Shown here: positions 42,482 through 51,110 of the stretch, piece by piece
Numbering within the stretch: position 1 is the first letter of the stretch
Layout of the letters: every line of letters starts with the position of its first letter
NCBI GenBank assembly: GCA_963742725.1
Contig: CAVUMX010000001.1
Coordinates: 930,001-994,000 of the forward strand
From: CAVVAL01 sp963742725
GTDB taxonomy: Bacteria > Actinomycetota > Actinomycetes > Mycobacteriales > Cryptosporangiaceae
Length of the DNA: 64,000 nt
Direction: 5' to 3'
The notes under the pieces: generated by a model
Databases searched by the model: none
What the model was told of the DNA's origin: nothing
Seen by the model: only the letters and a program-made list of their open reading frames with translations
Position numbers and translations under genes: made by a program

Positions 42482-42652
42482 GAGTGCACTCCTTTCTTCG
42501 GCGCTGTCTCTGCAGCGCGTTCGCGGATACGGCCTCGCTCCCGTAACAGCGGGTGCCACGGAAACGACAACGCAAAGCAATGATTCGAACTCGCTCTGTG
42601 TTCGCCAACGAGCCGGGAGCGGAACCGTTACGGCACCCGCATGAAGTACGCC

Positions 42653-43408
42653 TCAGAAGAGGGTCGGGTTCACGCCGATCTGGTCGGAATCGGACCCCAC
42701 CCGGCCGATCAGGGCGGCACCCTTGTTCCGGACGTTTCCGACCTCCGGCCCCACCGGACGGATCTCCAGGAAGTCGACCGGACCGGGCTCCAGCAGCGAC
42801 CGCGGATCGGCGACCGGCTCCTCGCCGAGCCATGCGGCCCAGCGATCCGGCGTCATCAGCAGCGGCATCCGGTCGTGGACGGCCGTCAGGGCGCCGATCG
42901 CCTCGGTGGTGACCACCGTGCAGGTGTAGAGCCGGTCGTCGCCGCTCCCCCACACCTCCCACAGCCCGGCGAACACCACGCCCGGCGCTGCCGTCATGAA
43001 GTACGCCTGCTTGCCCGGCGCGTTCTCCCTCGGCGCCCACTCGAACCAGCCGTCGGCCGGGACAAGGCACCGCCGCCGCGCGAACGCCGCCTTGAACGCA
43101 GGCTTCTCCAGCAGCGACTCCGAGCGGGCGTTGAGCATCCGCGCGCCGCCGGACGGGTCCTTCGACCACGACGGAACAAGACCCCACTTCGCCACCGACA
43201 CGACCCGGTCAGGCACCGGCGACCCGCCGGCGAGCGCGCCGTCGGCCAGCAGATCGGCGGCGCGGCGGGACCGGCGCACCACGTGGACCCGGTCCGTCGG
43301 CGCGACGTTGTAGTCGGGCTGGACGTCCTCGCCCTCGGTCGCGTCGACGGCGTCGAACTCGGCGACGAGGTCCTCGGCGCTACGGGTGGAGGCATACCGA
43401 CCGCACAT
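42653..43408 (-). CDS. SRAP domain abasic-site processing protein (HMCES/YedK)
   Basis: A 251-residue SOS-response-associated peptidase domain protein that forms a covalent link to abasic sites in single-stranded DNA through Cys2. MCGRYAS opens the protein; NVAPTDRVHVV, WGLVPSWSKDP, NARSESLLEKPAFK, CLVPADGWFEW and VHDRMPLLM complete the active site. It is divergent from aroA by 39 bp, the same pairing as in mycobacteria. Confidence 0.93.
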   Translation of the reverse strand: MCGRYASTRSAEDLVAEFDAVDATEGEDVQPDYNVAPTDRVHVVRRSRRAADLLADGALAGGSPVPDRVVSVAKWGLVPSWSKDPSGGARMLNARSESLLEKPAFKAAFARRRCLVPADGWFEWAPRENAPGKQAYFMTAAPGVVFAGLWEVWGSGDDRLYTCTVVTTEAIGALTAVHDRMPLLMTPDRWAAWLGEEPVADPRSLLEPGPVDFLEIRPVGPEVGNVRNKGAALIGRVGSDSDQIGVNPTLF

Positions 43409-43447
43409 GTCCACAAGCTTAGGACCGGGGACTGACAGACTGTCCCC

Positions 43448-44731
43448 ATGCAGACACCCGCCGATCCCTGGCCGGCGCCGCGCGCGCACCGGCCGGTCGA
43501 GGCCACGGTGCCCATGGCCGGCTCGAAGTCGGTCACCAACCGGGCACTGGTCCTCGCCGCGCTGGCCGACGGTCCGTCCCTGCTCACGGCTCCCCTGCGG
43601 TCCCGCGACACGGAGCTGATGGCGGCGGCGCTGCGGTCGCTCGGCGCCGAGGTGACGGACGTCGCCGACGGCTGGCAGGTCACCCCTGGCGCGATGCGCG
43701 GCCCGGCGGTCGTCAACTGCGGTCTCGCGGGCACGGTCATGCGCTTCGTGCCGCCGATCGCGGTGCTGGCGCGGGGCGATGTCGAGTTCGACGGCGACGT
43801 GTACGCCCGGAAGCGGCCGATGGGCCGGCTGATCCAGGCCCTGCGCGGGCTCGGCGCCACGATCGAGGACGGCGGGCGCGAGGCCATGCCGTTCACCGTC
43901 CACGGCGGCGGCGCCCTGCCCGGCGGGACGGTGACGATCGACGCCTCGGCCTCGTCCCAGTTCGTGTCGGCGCTGCTGCTCGCGGGGGCCCGGTACGAGC
44001 AGGGCGTCGTGGTCGTCCACGACGGCGAGCCGGTGCCGAGCCAGCCGCACATCGACATGACGATCGCGATGCTGCGCGAGGCCGGCGTAACCGTCGAGGA
44101 CGACGAACCGAACACGTGGCGGGTCCTCCCCGGCCCTGTCCGCCCGCTCCAGGTCACGATCGAGCCCGACCTGTCCAACGCCGCGCCGTTCCTGGGGGCC
44201 GCGCTGGTCACGGGCGGGTCCGTCACGGTGCCGCGCTGGCCCGTACGGACGACCCAGCCGGGCGACGCGCTCCGCGACCTGTTCGTCCAGATGGGCGCGC
44301 GCGTCGCCCTCGGTCCGGACGGGCTCACGGTCACGGCCGGCGACCGGCTCACCGGGCTGGACGCCGACCTGCGCGACGTCGGCGAGCTGACGCCCGTCCT
44401 CGCGGCCCTGTGCGCGCTGGCCGAGACGCCGTCCACGCTGCGCGGCATCACCCACCTGCGCGGCCACGAGACGGACAGGCTGGCGGCGCTGGCCACGGAG
44501 ATCACCGCGCTCGGCGGCGACGTGACCGAGACCGACGACGGCCTCCAGATCCGTCCCCGTCCGCTGAAGGGTGGGGTGTTCGCCACGTACGACGACCACC
44601 GGATGGCACAGGCCGGCGCCCTGCTCGGCCTCGCCGTCGACGGGATCGAGGTGGCGAACATCGCCACGACGGGCAAGACGATGCCGGAGTTCCCGACGGT
44701 GTGGCGCGCCATGGTCGGGGAGGACGCCTGA
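43448..44731 (+). CDS. aroA: 3-phosphoshikimate 1-carboxyvinyltransferase (EPSP synthase)
   Basis: A 427-residue shikimate-pathway enzyme joining phosphoenolpyruvate and shikimate-3-phosphate. Blocks: VPMAGSKSVTNRALVLAALA, LAGTVMRFVPPIA, GDVYARKRPMGRLIQAL, ASSQFVSALLLAG and the C-terminal TYDDHRMAQAGALLGL with a TGKTMPEFP end. Start ATG 43448 is 39 bp from the divergent SRAP gene. The stop overlaps the next gene as CTGA. Confidence 0.95.
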   Translation: MQTPADPWPAPRAHRPVEATVPMAGSKSVTNRALVLAALADGPSLLTAPLRSRDTELMAAALRSLGAEVTDVADGWQVTPGAMRGPAVVNCGLAGTVMRFVPPIAVLARGDVEFDGDVYARKRPMGRLIQALRGLGATIEDGGREAMPFTVHGGGALPGGTVTIDASASSQFVSALLLAGARYEQGVVVVHDGEPVPSQPHIDMTIAMLREAGVTVEDDEPNTWRVLPGPVRPLQVTIEPDLSNAAPFLGAALVTGGSVTVPRWPVRTTQPGDALRDLFVQMGARVALGPDGLTVTAGDRLTGLDADLRDVGELTPVLAALCALAETPSTLRGITHLRGHETDRLAALATEITALGGDVTETDDGLQIRPRPLKGGVFATYDDHRMAQAGALLGLAVDGIEVANIATTGKTMPEFPTVWRAMVGEDA

Positions 44732-45702
44732 GCCGGGGCCGCGACTGGGACGAGGACGACGTCCGGGTACGCCCCGGTCGCGCGTCCCGTCCCCGCACCC
44801 GTACCCGTCCCAAGCACGAGGACGCCGTCGCCGGCTTCGTCATCGCGGTCGACCGCGGCCGGTTCACCTGCCGGGTCGATGACCGGACCGTCACCGCCAT
44901 GCGGGCCCGGGAGCTGGGGCGCAAGGCCGTCGTGGTCGGCGACCGGGTGGACATCGTCGGCGACGTCACGGGCGGTACCGACAGCCTCGCGCGGATCGTG
45001 CGGATCTCCGAGCGGACGTCCGTACTGCGCCGCACCGCCGACGACGACGATCCGTACGAGCGCGTGGTCGTGGCCAACGCCGAGCAGCTCGTCATCGTCA
45101 CGGCGCTCGCGGACCCGCCGCCCCGGACGGGCTTCGTGGACCGCTGCCTCGTCGCCGCCTACGATGCCGGGCTCGAACCGCTGCTGTGCCTCACCAAGGC
45201 CGACCTCGTCGAGGGCTCGACCGTCCTCCCGGACCTGCTGGCCCACTACGACGGGCTGGACTTCGCCGCCGTCACCTGCCGGCACGACGAGCCCCCGGAC
45301 GCCCTGCGCGCCGCACTCGCCGACCGCGTCTCCGTCCTGGTCGGACACTCCGGGGTCGGCAAGTCGACGCTGGTGAACGCACTCGTGCCGGACGCGCACC
45401 GGACGACGGGCGTCGTCAGCGCGATCGGCAAGGGCCGGCACACGTCGACGTCCGCCGTGGCGTTGGAACTGGCCGGCGGCGGCTGGGTCGTCGACACGCC
45501 AGGCATCCGCTCGTTCGGGCTGGCGCACGTGTCGCCGGAGAGCCTGCTCGCCGGCTTCACCGACCTCGCCGAGGGCGCGGTCGAATGCCCGCCCGGCTGC
45601 GGGCACCTCGGCGGCGAGTGCGCGCTCGACGCGTGGGTCGAGGCGGGCCACGCCAGTGCGGCCCGCCTCGCCTCCTACCGCCGACTCCTCAGCTCCCGCT
45701 AG
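44728..45702 (+). CDS. rsgA: Ribosome small subunit-dependent GTPase RsgA, CTG start
   Basis: A 324-residue circularly permuted GTPase that checks 30S maturation. OB domain about 30-100, then LTKADLV (G4), GHSGVGKSTLVNAL (G1), DTPGIRSFG (G3), and a zinc knuckle CPPGCGHLGGEC. The reading frame has no ATG, GTG or TTG near the natural N-terminus; CTG at 44728 fits because it gives SRGRDWDEDDVRVRPG as in relatives, has GGGGAGG four bases before it, and overlaps the aroA stop as CTGA. GTG 44701, without ribosome site, is the alternative. Confidence 0.9.
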   Translation: MSRGRDWDEDDVRVRPGRASRPRTRTRPKHEDAVAGFVIAVDRGRFTCRVDDRTVTAMRARELGRKAVVVGDRVDIVGDVTGGTDSLARIVRISERTSVLRRTADDDDPYERVVVANAEQLVIVTALADPPPRTGFVDRCLVAAYDAGLEPLLCLTKADLVEGSTVLPDLLAHYDGLDFAAVTCRHDEPPDALRAALADRVSVLVGHSGVGKSTLVNALVPDAHRTTGVVSAIGKGRHTSTSAVALELAGGGWVVDTPGIRSFGLAHVSPESLLAGFTDLAEGAVECPPGCGHLGGECALDAWVEAGHASAARLASYRRLLSSR

Positions 45703-45714
45703 TCACTGCACTGA

Positions 45715-47280
45715 CTACTGGCCGCGACTGGCCGGATCCACGCGGGCATAGGTGAGGAAGTCGACCATCGTGAACTTGCCCGCGGTGCGACTCGGCAGCG
45801 TCGGCTTCCAGTTCGGCTGCCTGTTGAGGTAGGAGCCGGTGTCGAGCTGCATCAGTCCGATGAAGACTTCGCCGACGATCCGGCCGCCCACCGGCCCGAG
45901 CGTCAGCCCGTCGCCGAGGTGCTCCCCTTCCTTCAGCGTGTAGTACCAGAGCGGGGTGTTGGCATCGAGGCCCACGCCGAAGCGCGCCAGCTCGGGGAAG
46001 ATGCCGGCGGTCAGCGGGGGCGTGCCGATGTGGCGCGCGATGTCCTGCCCGGACGGCAACGTCCACGTCAGGTGTCGCAACAGGTTCCGCTGCGGCAGGG
46101 AGGTCGGCGGGTCGCCGCTCGCTATGGCACCGAGTGGCAACCGGAACAGCGGCGTCGAGATCCTGGTATCGATCCGCTTGTTCGGCCTGACGGCTCCGTC
46201 CCCGAAGTTGAAGAACGTCTGCCAGCCGATGAAGCGACGCCGGGCCCGCTTCCCGCCACGCAGGTCGGACGGGTCCTGCACGCCCTCCTGGCTCGGGTCG
46301 AAGATCATCCCGAAGAACGGCTGGCCGTTGTCGCCGGCCAGGTTGGCCCGGTACGACGGCCGGACCATGCTGTGCCCGAACCGGTAGCACGCGCCCTGGA
46401 ACTCGACCGGCATGAAGTGCTCGCCCTGGCGCGGCCGGTAGTACTGCCGTCCGTAGTGGAGGATGTGCTGGATGGTGCCGTGGCCGCACACCATCGGCAG
46501 GAACTCGTTGACGATGATCCAGTGGTAGTGCCAGGTCAGCAGCTTGCGCGCCTCGGCGAAGACGTTCGATTCCGGCACGCCCTGCCCGCGCACCCGGTCG
46601 ACGGCGCGGTTGTGGAAGAGGATGAACGCGGCGTGCAGGCCCGCGATGATCAGGTTCTCGTCGTTGCGCGGATCGCCGATGATCGCCTGGCCGCTCGGGA
46701 GCCGGGGCAGATCCTCGAAGAGCCCTCCGCTCTCGATCCGCAGCTTCGCCCTGTCGGCCGGGTTGTAGAGCTGCGGGCTGGCGACAGGTCCGCCGCCGTA
46801 GACGGTGTCCAGGTCCAGCACCGGTGTGCGGGTGTTCGGCGCCGCCTCCGGGTCCAGCGGCACCGCCAGCCTTGACGTCGTGTCGAACGTCATGTCGTGA
46901 TCGAGGAACTGGCCGAGGAACGTGACACCCGCCGTGTGGAACGGGTTGTCCTTGTTGTTGACGCTCAGCAGCGGGTCGACGATCAGGTCGATCGGACCGC
47001 GCGCGAGGTCGTCCTTGGCGTCGAGGATCCCGCCCGGCTTGCCGATCTCGTTCATGGCCGCGATGACCTGCGGCGTCGGCTGCGCGAACGACGGCAGTGA
47101 CGGGAACATCCGGCCGAACCTCAGCGGCGATGTCGCGATCGACGGTCCAGCGTCGACAGCCGCCATCGCCGAATCCACGGGATTGAGCGCCAGCGCGCCC
47201 ACACCGGCCCCCATGCCGGTGAGGAATCGCCGTCGGCCCAAGCCTCGTTTGGATCTGTCCTGTGCAGAGGGTGATGCCAT
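45715..47280 (-). CDS. Tat-exported animal-type haem peroxidase
   Basis: A 521-residue peroxidase of the cyclooxygenase/myeloperoxidase superfamily. A Tat signal opens it (KRGLGRRRFLTGMGAGVGAL). Distal site GQFLDHDMTF (Gln124, Asp127, His128, Asp129 calcium ligand), the R..E pair in RNDENLIIAGLHAAFILFHN, and proximal His in YRFGHSMVRPSY are all in place. Bacterial members oxidise halides or organic substrates outside the membrane. It lies 85 bp downstream of a double-HTH regulator on the same strand, the likely controller. Confidence 0.9.
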   Translation of the reverse strand: MASPSAQDRSKRGLGRRRFLTGMGAGVGALALNPVDSAMAAVDAGPSIATSPLRFGRMFPSLPSFAQPTPQVIAAMNEIGKPGGILDAKDDLARGPIDLIVDPLLSVNNKDNPFHTAGVTFLGQFLDHDMTFDTTSRLAVPLDPEAAPNTRTPVLDLDTVYGGGPVASPQLYNPADRAKLRIESGGLFEDLPRLPSGQAIIGDPRNDENLIIAGLHAAFILFHNRAVDRVRGQGVPESNVFAEARKLLTWHYHWIIVNEFLPMVCGHGTIQHILHYGRQYYRPRQGEHFMPVEFQGACYRFGHSMVRPSYRANLAGDNGQPFFGMIFDPSQEGVQDPSDLRGGKRARRRFIGWQTFFNFGDGAVRPNKRIDTRISTPLFRLPLGAIASGDPPTSLPQRNLLRHLTWTLPSGQDIARHIGTPPLTAGIFPELARFGVGLDANTPLWYYTLKEGEHLGDGLTLGPVGGRIVGEVFIGLMQLDTGSYLNRQPNWKPTLPSRTAGKFTMVDFLTYARVDPASRGQ

Positions 47281-47365
47281 CGCCGCACCTCCGGGTTGTC
47301 CAGCGGCGCCCGCCGGTTGCGGGCGCGCGTCGACCCGGGGGCGATTCTGGAGGTACCGGCACGAT

Positions 47366-48640
47366 CTACGCACGGGCCCTAGGGGGTTCTCGTCCGTCCG
47401 TCAGCAGCCCCAATCGGTAGGCGATCGAAAGAGCGGCGGCCCTGTTGCGGACGCCCAGCTTGCGGAAGATCCGCGCCTGCGTGTTCTCGACGGTCTTGGT
47501 GGCGATGCCGAGCGCGCGGGCGGTCTGCCGTACGGAGTCGCCGCGGCCGACGGAGTACAGGATCTCGGTCTCCCGGACGGTCAGCTCCGGTAACACGCGG
47601 AGCCCGCCACCGTCGAGCATCATGCCCGCGTCGGATCCGAGCTGATCCGCCCGGATCGCCGCGTAGCCGCCGACCAGCACCGCGATCACCGTGACCAGGT
47701 CCGCCGGCACGTCCTGCGCGGCCAGGACCGCCCACGCGCCGCGCTGCATGGCCGCGAGCAGCTCACCGCGCTCCGGGAATCCGTCGCACACCAGCAGGAC
47801 GGGGATGCCGAGGGCGTCGCACGCCGTCCAGTCGGCCTCGGACGGATCGACCAGGACGCCGATCACCGGCCCTGGGTACCAGTACGCCGGGTACTCGTCG
47901 TTCTTCGCGCCGCACGACCGGTCGTGGACGTACGGCACCCCGCGCGTCACCAGCGTGCCCGCGACGAGATCGATGACCGGGCCAGGATGGCCACGGAGCA
48001 GGACGACGGCCGCCCGTCCCGCCTCCGCAGCGGCACGGACGTTGCGCTTTCGGTGATGGGCGATGCCGAGCGACGCGATCCGCGCCACCGCCTGGCTGTT
48101 GCTGTGAGTGTCCAACTTGGCGTAGATGCGACGCTTCCGGTTCTCCACCGCGCCGGGACTGATGCCCAGCACGCTAGCCATCTCCGCCACGCTGTGCCCC
48201 GAGTTCATCAGCCACAGGACGTCGAGGTCGCCGTCGGTCAGCCGGCCGCCCGGCGGCAGGGCGCGCTGAGCCGCGTGGCGCCGCAACGTGACCAGCAAGG
48301 CATCCAGGCCGTGCGACGCCGGAACAGCGGCCGTCAGCCCCGCCTCACACAGATCGTGCAGCGTGAGTCGCTGGGCACTGTCGTAGATGCCGACCAGGCC
48401 GACATCCTTGAAACGCTCGTGTAGCTCACGGAGGGAGTCCGTGAGCCCGGGTAAGTGGTCCCGGAGGTCGACCAGGACGACGTCGGGGCGGCGCAGGTCG
48501 CACACCACCGCGAGATCGACCAGGTCGGCGGCGTGACCCACCACCGTGAAGTCCGGTCGGCTCCGCAGACATGCCGCGAAGACCTCCCGGATGAGTAACC
48601 GACGTGCCTGCAGCGCCACCCGCACCGACGTGCGCTCCAT
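47366..48640 (-). CDS. Tandem REC-like/LuxR-HTH regulator (two copies in one protein)
   Basis: A 424-residue regulator made of two NarL-like units. Unit 1: receiver-like fold about 1-125 (VALQARRLLIREVFAACLRS, DVVLVDLRD) and HTH about 134-195 (LTDGDLDVLWLMNSGHSVAEM, GAVENRKRRIYAKL). Unit 2: receiver-like about 205-345 (GRAAVVLLRGHPGPVID, GVLVDPSE) and HTH about 352-415 (LTVRETEILYSVGRGDSVRQ, KTVENTQARIFRKL). Neither receiver keeps the full acidic pocket, so phosphorylation is doubtful. It probably controls the peroxidase gene just downstream. Confidence 0.85.
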   Translation of the reverse strand: MERTSVRVALQARRLLIREVFAACLRSRPDFTVVGHAADLVDLAVVCDLRRPDVVLVDLRDHLPGLTDSLRELHERFKDVGLVGIYDSAQRLTLHDLCEAGLTAAVPASHGLDALLVTLRRHAAQRALPPGGRLTDGDLDVLWLMNSGHSVAEMASVLGISPGAVENRKRRIYAKLDTHSNSQAVARIASLGIAHHRKRNVRAAAEAGRAAVVLLRGHPGPVIDLVAGTLVTRGVPYVHDRSCGAKNDEYPAYWYPGPVIGVLVDPSEADWTACDALGIPVLLVCDGFPERGELLAAMQRGAWAVLAAQDVPADLVTVIAVLVGGYAAIRADQLGSDAGMMLDGGGLRVLPELTVRETEILYSVGRGDSVRQTARALGIATKTVENTQARIFRKLGVRNRAAALSIAYRLGLLTDGREPPRARA

Positions 48641-48711
48641 TGCCGGCCCCTTCCGAGGCCCCCCGACGCACCATTGTGACGAATCAGCAGAAATCTATCC
48701 CCAAGCGAGCG

Positions 48712-48726
48712 ATTGGTCTAGGCCAT
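48712..48726. promoter_or_regulatory. Weak dre-like motif before the double-HTH regulator
   Basis: ATTGGTCTAGGCCAT shares the TGGTCTAG core with the DasR consensus and is a near palindrome, 72 bp upstream of the regulator start. Four mismatches make it tentative. Confidence 0.3.
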
Positions 48727-48783
48727 GGCCGCCCTGGAAATTTCACTCCAGACAGTCCACCGTTCAACCTGATCTGGCTGAGC

Positions 48784-49047
48784 TCAGGCAGGGGGCTCCC
48801 GCTCGAGATCAGCGCGCCGCGCCACCCGCATCGACCAGCCGACGTCCTCGCACGGCCAGCGTTTGAGGCACCAGTTGCAGGTGGGCTCCGGTATGTACGC
48901 GCGGCGGTGCAACTCGAGTAGCCGTCGGGCCGTCCGCAACCGCTCGGCGGTCGGCTCGGTATCACCAAGGATCAGACCTGGCTGGTCATCGCTGGAAATC
49001 TCGTTCTCCATTCGCCGGTGCGCGAGGACCTGGCGGAGGACATACAC
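48784..49047 (-). CDS. Small Cys/Trp-rich protein, function unknown
   Basis: An 87-residue protein with a C-terminal PEPTCNWCLKRWPCED block, three Cys spaced as in a small metal site, after a helical region (TEPTAERLRTARRLLELHRR). I know similar proteins only as hypothetical. Start chosen at GTG 49047, eight bases after GGGGAG; the frame stays open and meaningful (EWLFCGEPHP) up to TTG 49095, so a longer form is possible. It is divergent from an XRE/HD gene pair over about 310 bp, and the three may be a functional set. Confidence 0.62.
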   Translation of the reverse strand: MYVLRQVLAHRRMENEISSDDQPGLILGDTEPTAERLRTARRLLELHRRAYIPEPTCNWCLKRWPCEDVGWSMRVARRADLEREPPA

Positions 49048-49358
49048 CGGGTGCGGCTCCCCACAGAACAGCCACTCCGAAACGCCCTCCGCCAAGCCGC
49101 CTCGAGGAAGGACGTGGCGGAGGGAACCGGGAGCCCGCCGCCACGCCCTGCCCGTTCACCCACCGCCGCGGCCATAACTCAACGGCGCCGGGGAGCCTTG
49201 TCGTAGGCCTGACTACTGTCACCTGAAACGCTACGATTTCCGCTGCGATACCCCCACTGACCTTCGGTACGTGTTTCCGGCGGCAGTAACGGGCCATGCG
49301 CGATACATAGGGCAAGAAAGCTGACTGCCAGTACGCGTTCAGTGGTGGAGGCCGCTCG
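49048..49358. other. Divergent intergenic region before XRE gene
   Basis: About 310 bp. The first 48 bp may still code for the N-terminus of the Cys/Trp-rich protein. The part from 49200 to 49350 is lower in GC than the neighbourhood and presumably holds the promoters of both sides. No tRNA, strong palindrome or further gene was found. Confidence 0.5.
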
Positions 49359-50462
49359 ATGACAGCCATACGGCCGATCAGGGGGCTCGTCACCGGCTAC
49401 ATCTTCAAACTGGCCCGGGAATCCATCCCGGCCAGCCAGCAACGCTTGGCCGAATCCATCGGCGTCGATCGGGGCACGGTCCAGGGCTGGGAGAGCGGCC
49501 GGCGGCCGTTCACATCGGTCCCGTACGGCCAGGCGGTTGCGCTGCGGCACCGGCTCGTTCAGCTCGGCGCCGATCCGGCGCTGCTTCATGCCATGAGTGA
49601 TGCTGCAGAGGCTGACTTCATGCTCAGCCAGATCGTCGATACGAGGCCAAGCGATGTCCGCGTCGACGAGCACCCCCTCGCCTACCGTGTGCTGACTCAT
49701 GGGCTCACTCAGATGCTCGGTTGGCCCGTTACCGGGCAGACCCCGACTGCGATCGCCAGCCGTGCGATTCCTACGCCCGCCCGTAGAGGCCCCGTCGCCG
49801 ATGGGCCGGCATTGAACGCAGCCCAGCGAGACGCGTTCTTTGACGGCTTGCGCGCGGCCGCTGTCCGAGCGACCGGCGACACAGACCGCGCGGTATTGCT
49901 GCACCGCCAGGCGTGCTTCCTGTCCGGTCTTGACCCTGCGCTGGACACTGCTGGCTGGCTAACGGGAAGCAAGCCAACCGACTATTTCGTTCGGCCGCGT
50001 GCGTGGTCACCAAGGTGGGTCGATGCACGATCGATCGCCACCGCCCTCGCCCAACAGGGCGACGCTGAACCTCTCCGAGCGTTCATCTCCAACGCTCATG
50101 CTGACGAAACCTGCGAGCTCGCCAGCCTGAACTACTGGGCCTACTGGGTCGGCGAAGGATCCGAGCGCCAGCACAACGACAGGTTCATGGTGAGTCGTAG
50201 CGGGCAATGGCATGGCGCGCCGCTGTTGCGCCACCTGGTTGAACGCATGACCAGCGACCACAAGTTCATTGACCTCAACGTCCACACCGTGTGGGCGCTG
50301 CTAGCCGTACGACGGGGCCTCTTGGCTGACGATCGGCGCTTGGGCGCGGACCTCTACGGTCGAAGTGAACAGCTCCTCGCCGAGGGCAACGTGTCAAAGC
50401 AGTCGCGGCAGGAACTGACCTCCGTGATCTACGGTCTCCGAATGGACGGGATGACACCATGA
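49359..50462 (+). CDS. XRE-family HTH protein with large unknown C-terminal domain
   Basis: A 367-residue protein. The N-terminal helix-turn-helix (about 15-70; QRLAESIGVDRGTVQGWESG) is a clear XRE DNA-binding domain. The remaining 290 residues are helical and end in a conserved-looking LASLNYWAYWVGEGSERQHND segment and HLVERMTSDHKFIDLNVHTV, whose fold I cannot name. GGAGG precedes the ATG. It overlaps the HD-domain gene by four bases (ATGA), a pairing I have seen in other actinomycetes without known function. GC content is lower than in its neighbours. Confidence 0.78.
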   Translation: MTAIRPIRGLVTGYIFKLARESIPASQQRLAESIGVDRGTVQGWESGRRPFTSVPYGQAVALRHRLVQLGADPALLHAMSDAAEADFMLSQIVDTRPSDVRVDEHPLAYRVLTHGLTQMLGWPVTGQTPTAIASRAIPTPARRGPVADGPALNAAQRDAFFDGLRAAAVRATGDTDRAVLLHRQACFLSGLDPALDTAGWLTGSKPTDYFVRPRAWSPRWVDARSIATALAQQGDAEPLRAFISNAHADETCELASLNYWAYWVGEGSERQHNDRFMVSRSGQWHGAPLLRHLVERMTSDHKFIDLNVHTVWALLAVRRGLLADDRRLGADLYGRSEQLLAEGNVSKQSRQELTSVIYGLRMDGMTP

Positions 50463-51034
50463 CCGACGAGACAACTCCCGAACAGATCGCCGGAGTGGCC
50501 GAGTACCTGTTCGAACTGGGCATGCTCAAGCACGCCAAGCGGTCCGGCTGGTGGATCGCCGGCGTCAAGGATCCCGAGACGATCGCCGAACATTCGTTCC
50601 GGACGGCCGTGCTCGCGTCGATCCTCGCGACCATGGAAGGCGCCGACTCAGCCAAGGCCACGCAGTTCGCCGTGTTCCACGACACGCAGGAGACGCGCGT
50701 CGGCGACATCCCGCACATCGGGCGGCGGTACCTGACCGCCACGGGCAACGGTGCCGTGACGGCGGACCAGGTCGCCGCCTGCCCGCCATCCGTCGCCGCC
50801 GCGATACAGGCCGTGGTCGACACCTACGAGCGGCAGGACACGCCCGAAGCGCTCGTCGCCCACGACGCCGACAAACTCGAATGCCTGATCCAGGCCGTCG
50901 AGTACGGACGGCAGGGCTACGCGAACGTGCAGCCGTGGATCGACAGCTGCCGGGCGGCGCTGAAGACGGCATCCGCGCAGCGGATCGCCGACGCGGCGGT
51001 CGGCATGTCCGGCCTCGAATGGCAACGCCAGTAA
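50459..51034 (+). CDS. HD-domain phosphohydrolase (YfbR-like 5'-nucleotidase)
   Basis: A 191-residue metal-dependent phosphohydrolase. Ligands are visible as EHSFRTAVLA (His), FAVFHDTQETRVGDIP (His-Asp) and AHDADKLECLIQA (Asp), the HD_3 arrangement of YfbR deoxynucleotidases. It is translationally coupled to the XRE protein. With a DNA-binding partner it could act in nucleotide sensing, nucleotide pool control or defence; none of this is shown. Confidence 0.85.
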   Translation: MTDETTPEQIAGVAEYLFELGMLKHAKRSGWWIAGVKDPETIAEHSFRTAVLASILATMEGADSAKATQFAVFHDTQETRVGDIPHIGRRYLTATGNGAVTADQVAACPPSVAAAIQAVVDTYERQDTPEALVAHDADKLECLIQAVEYGRQGYANVQPWIDSCRAALKTASAQRIADAAVGMSGLEWQRQ

Positions 51035-51110
51035 CCGTGCCAGCACGTGGTCAGCAACGCTAGCCTTGCCGAGGTGTCCCGCTAGACGCCCAGAAAGGAT
51101 CGAGCCGTCC

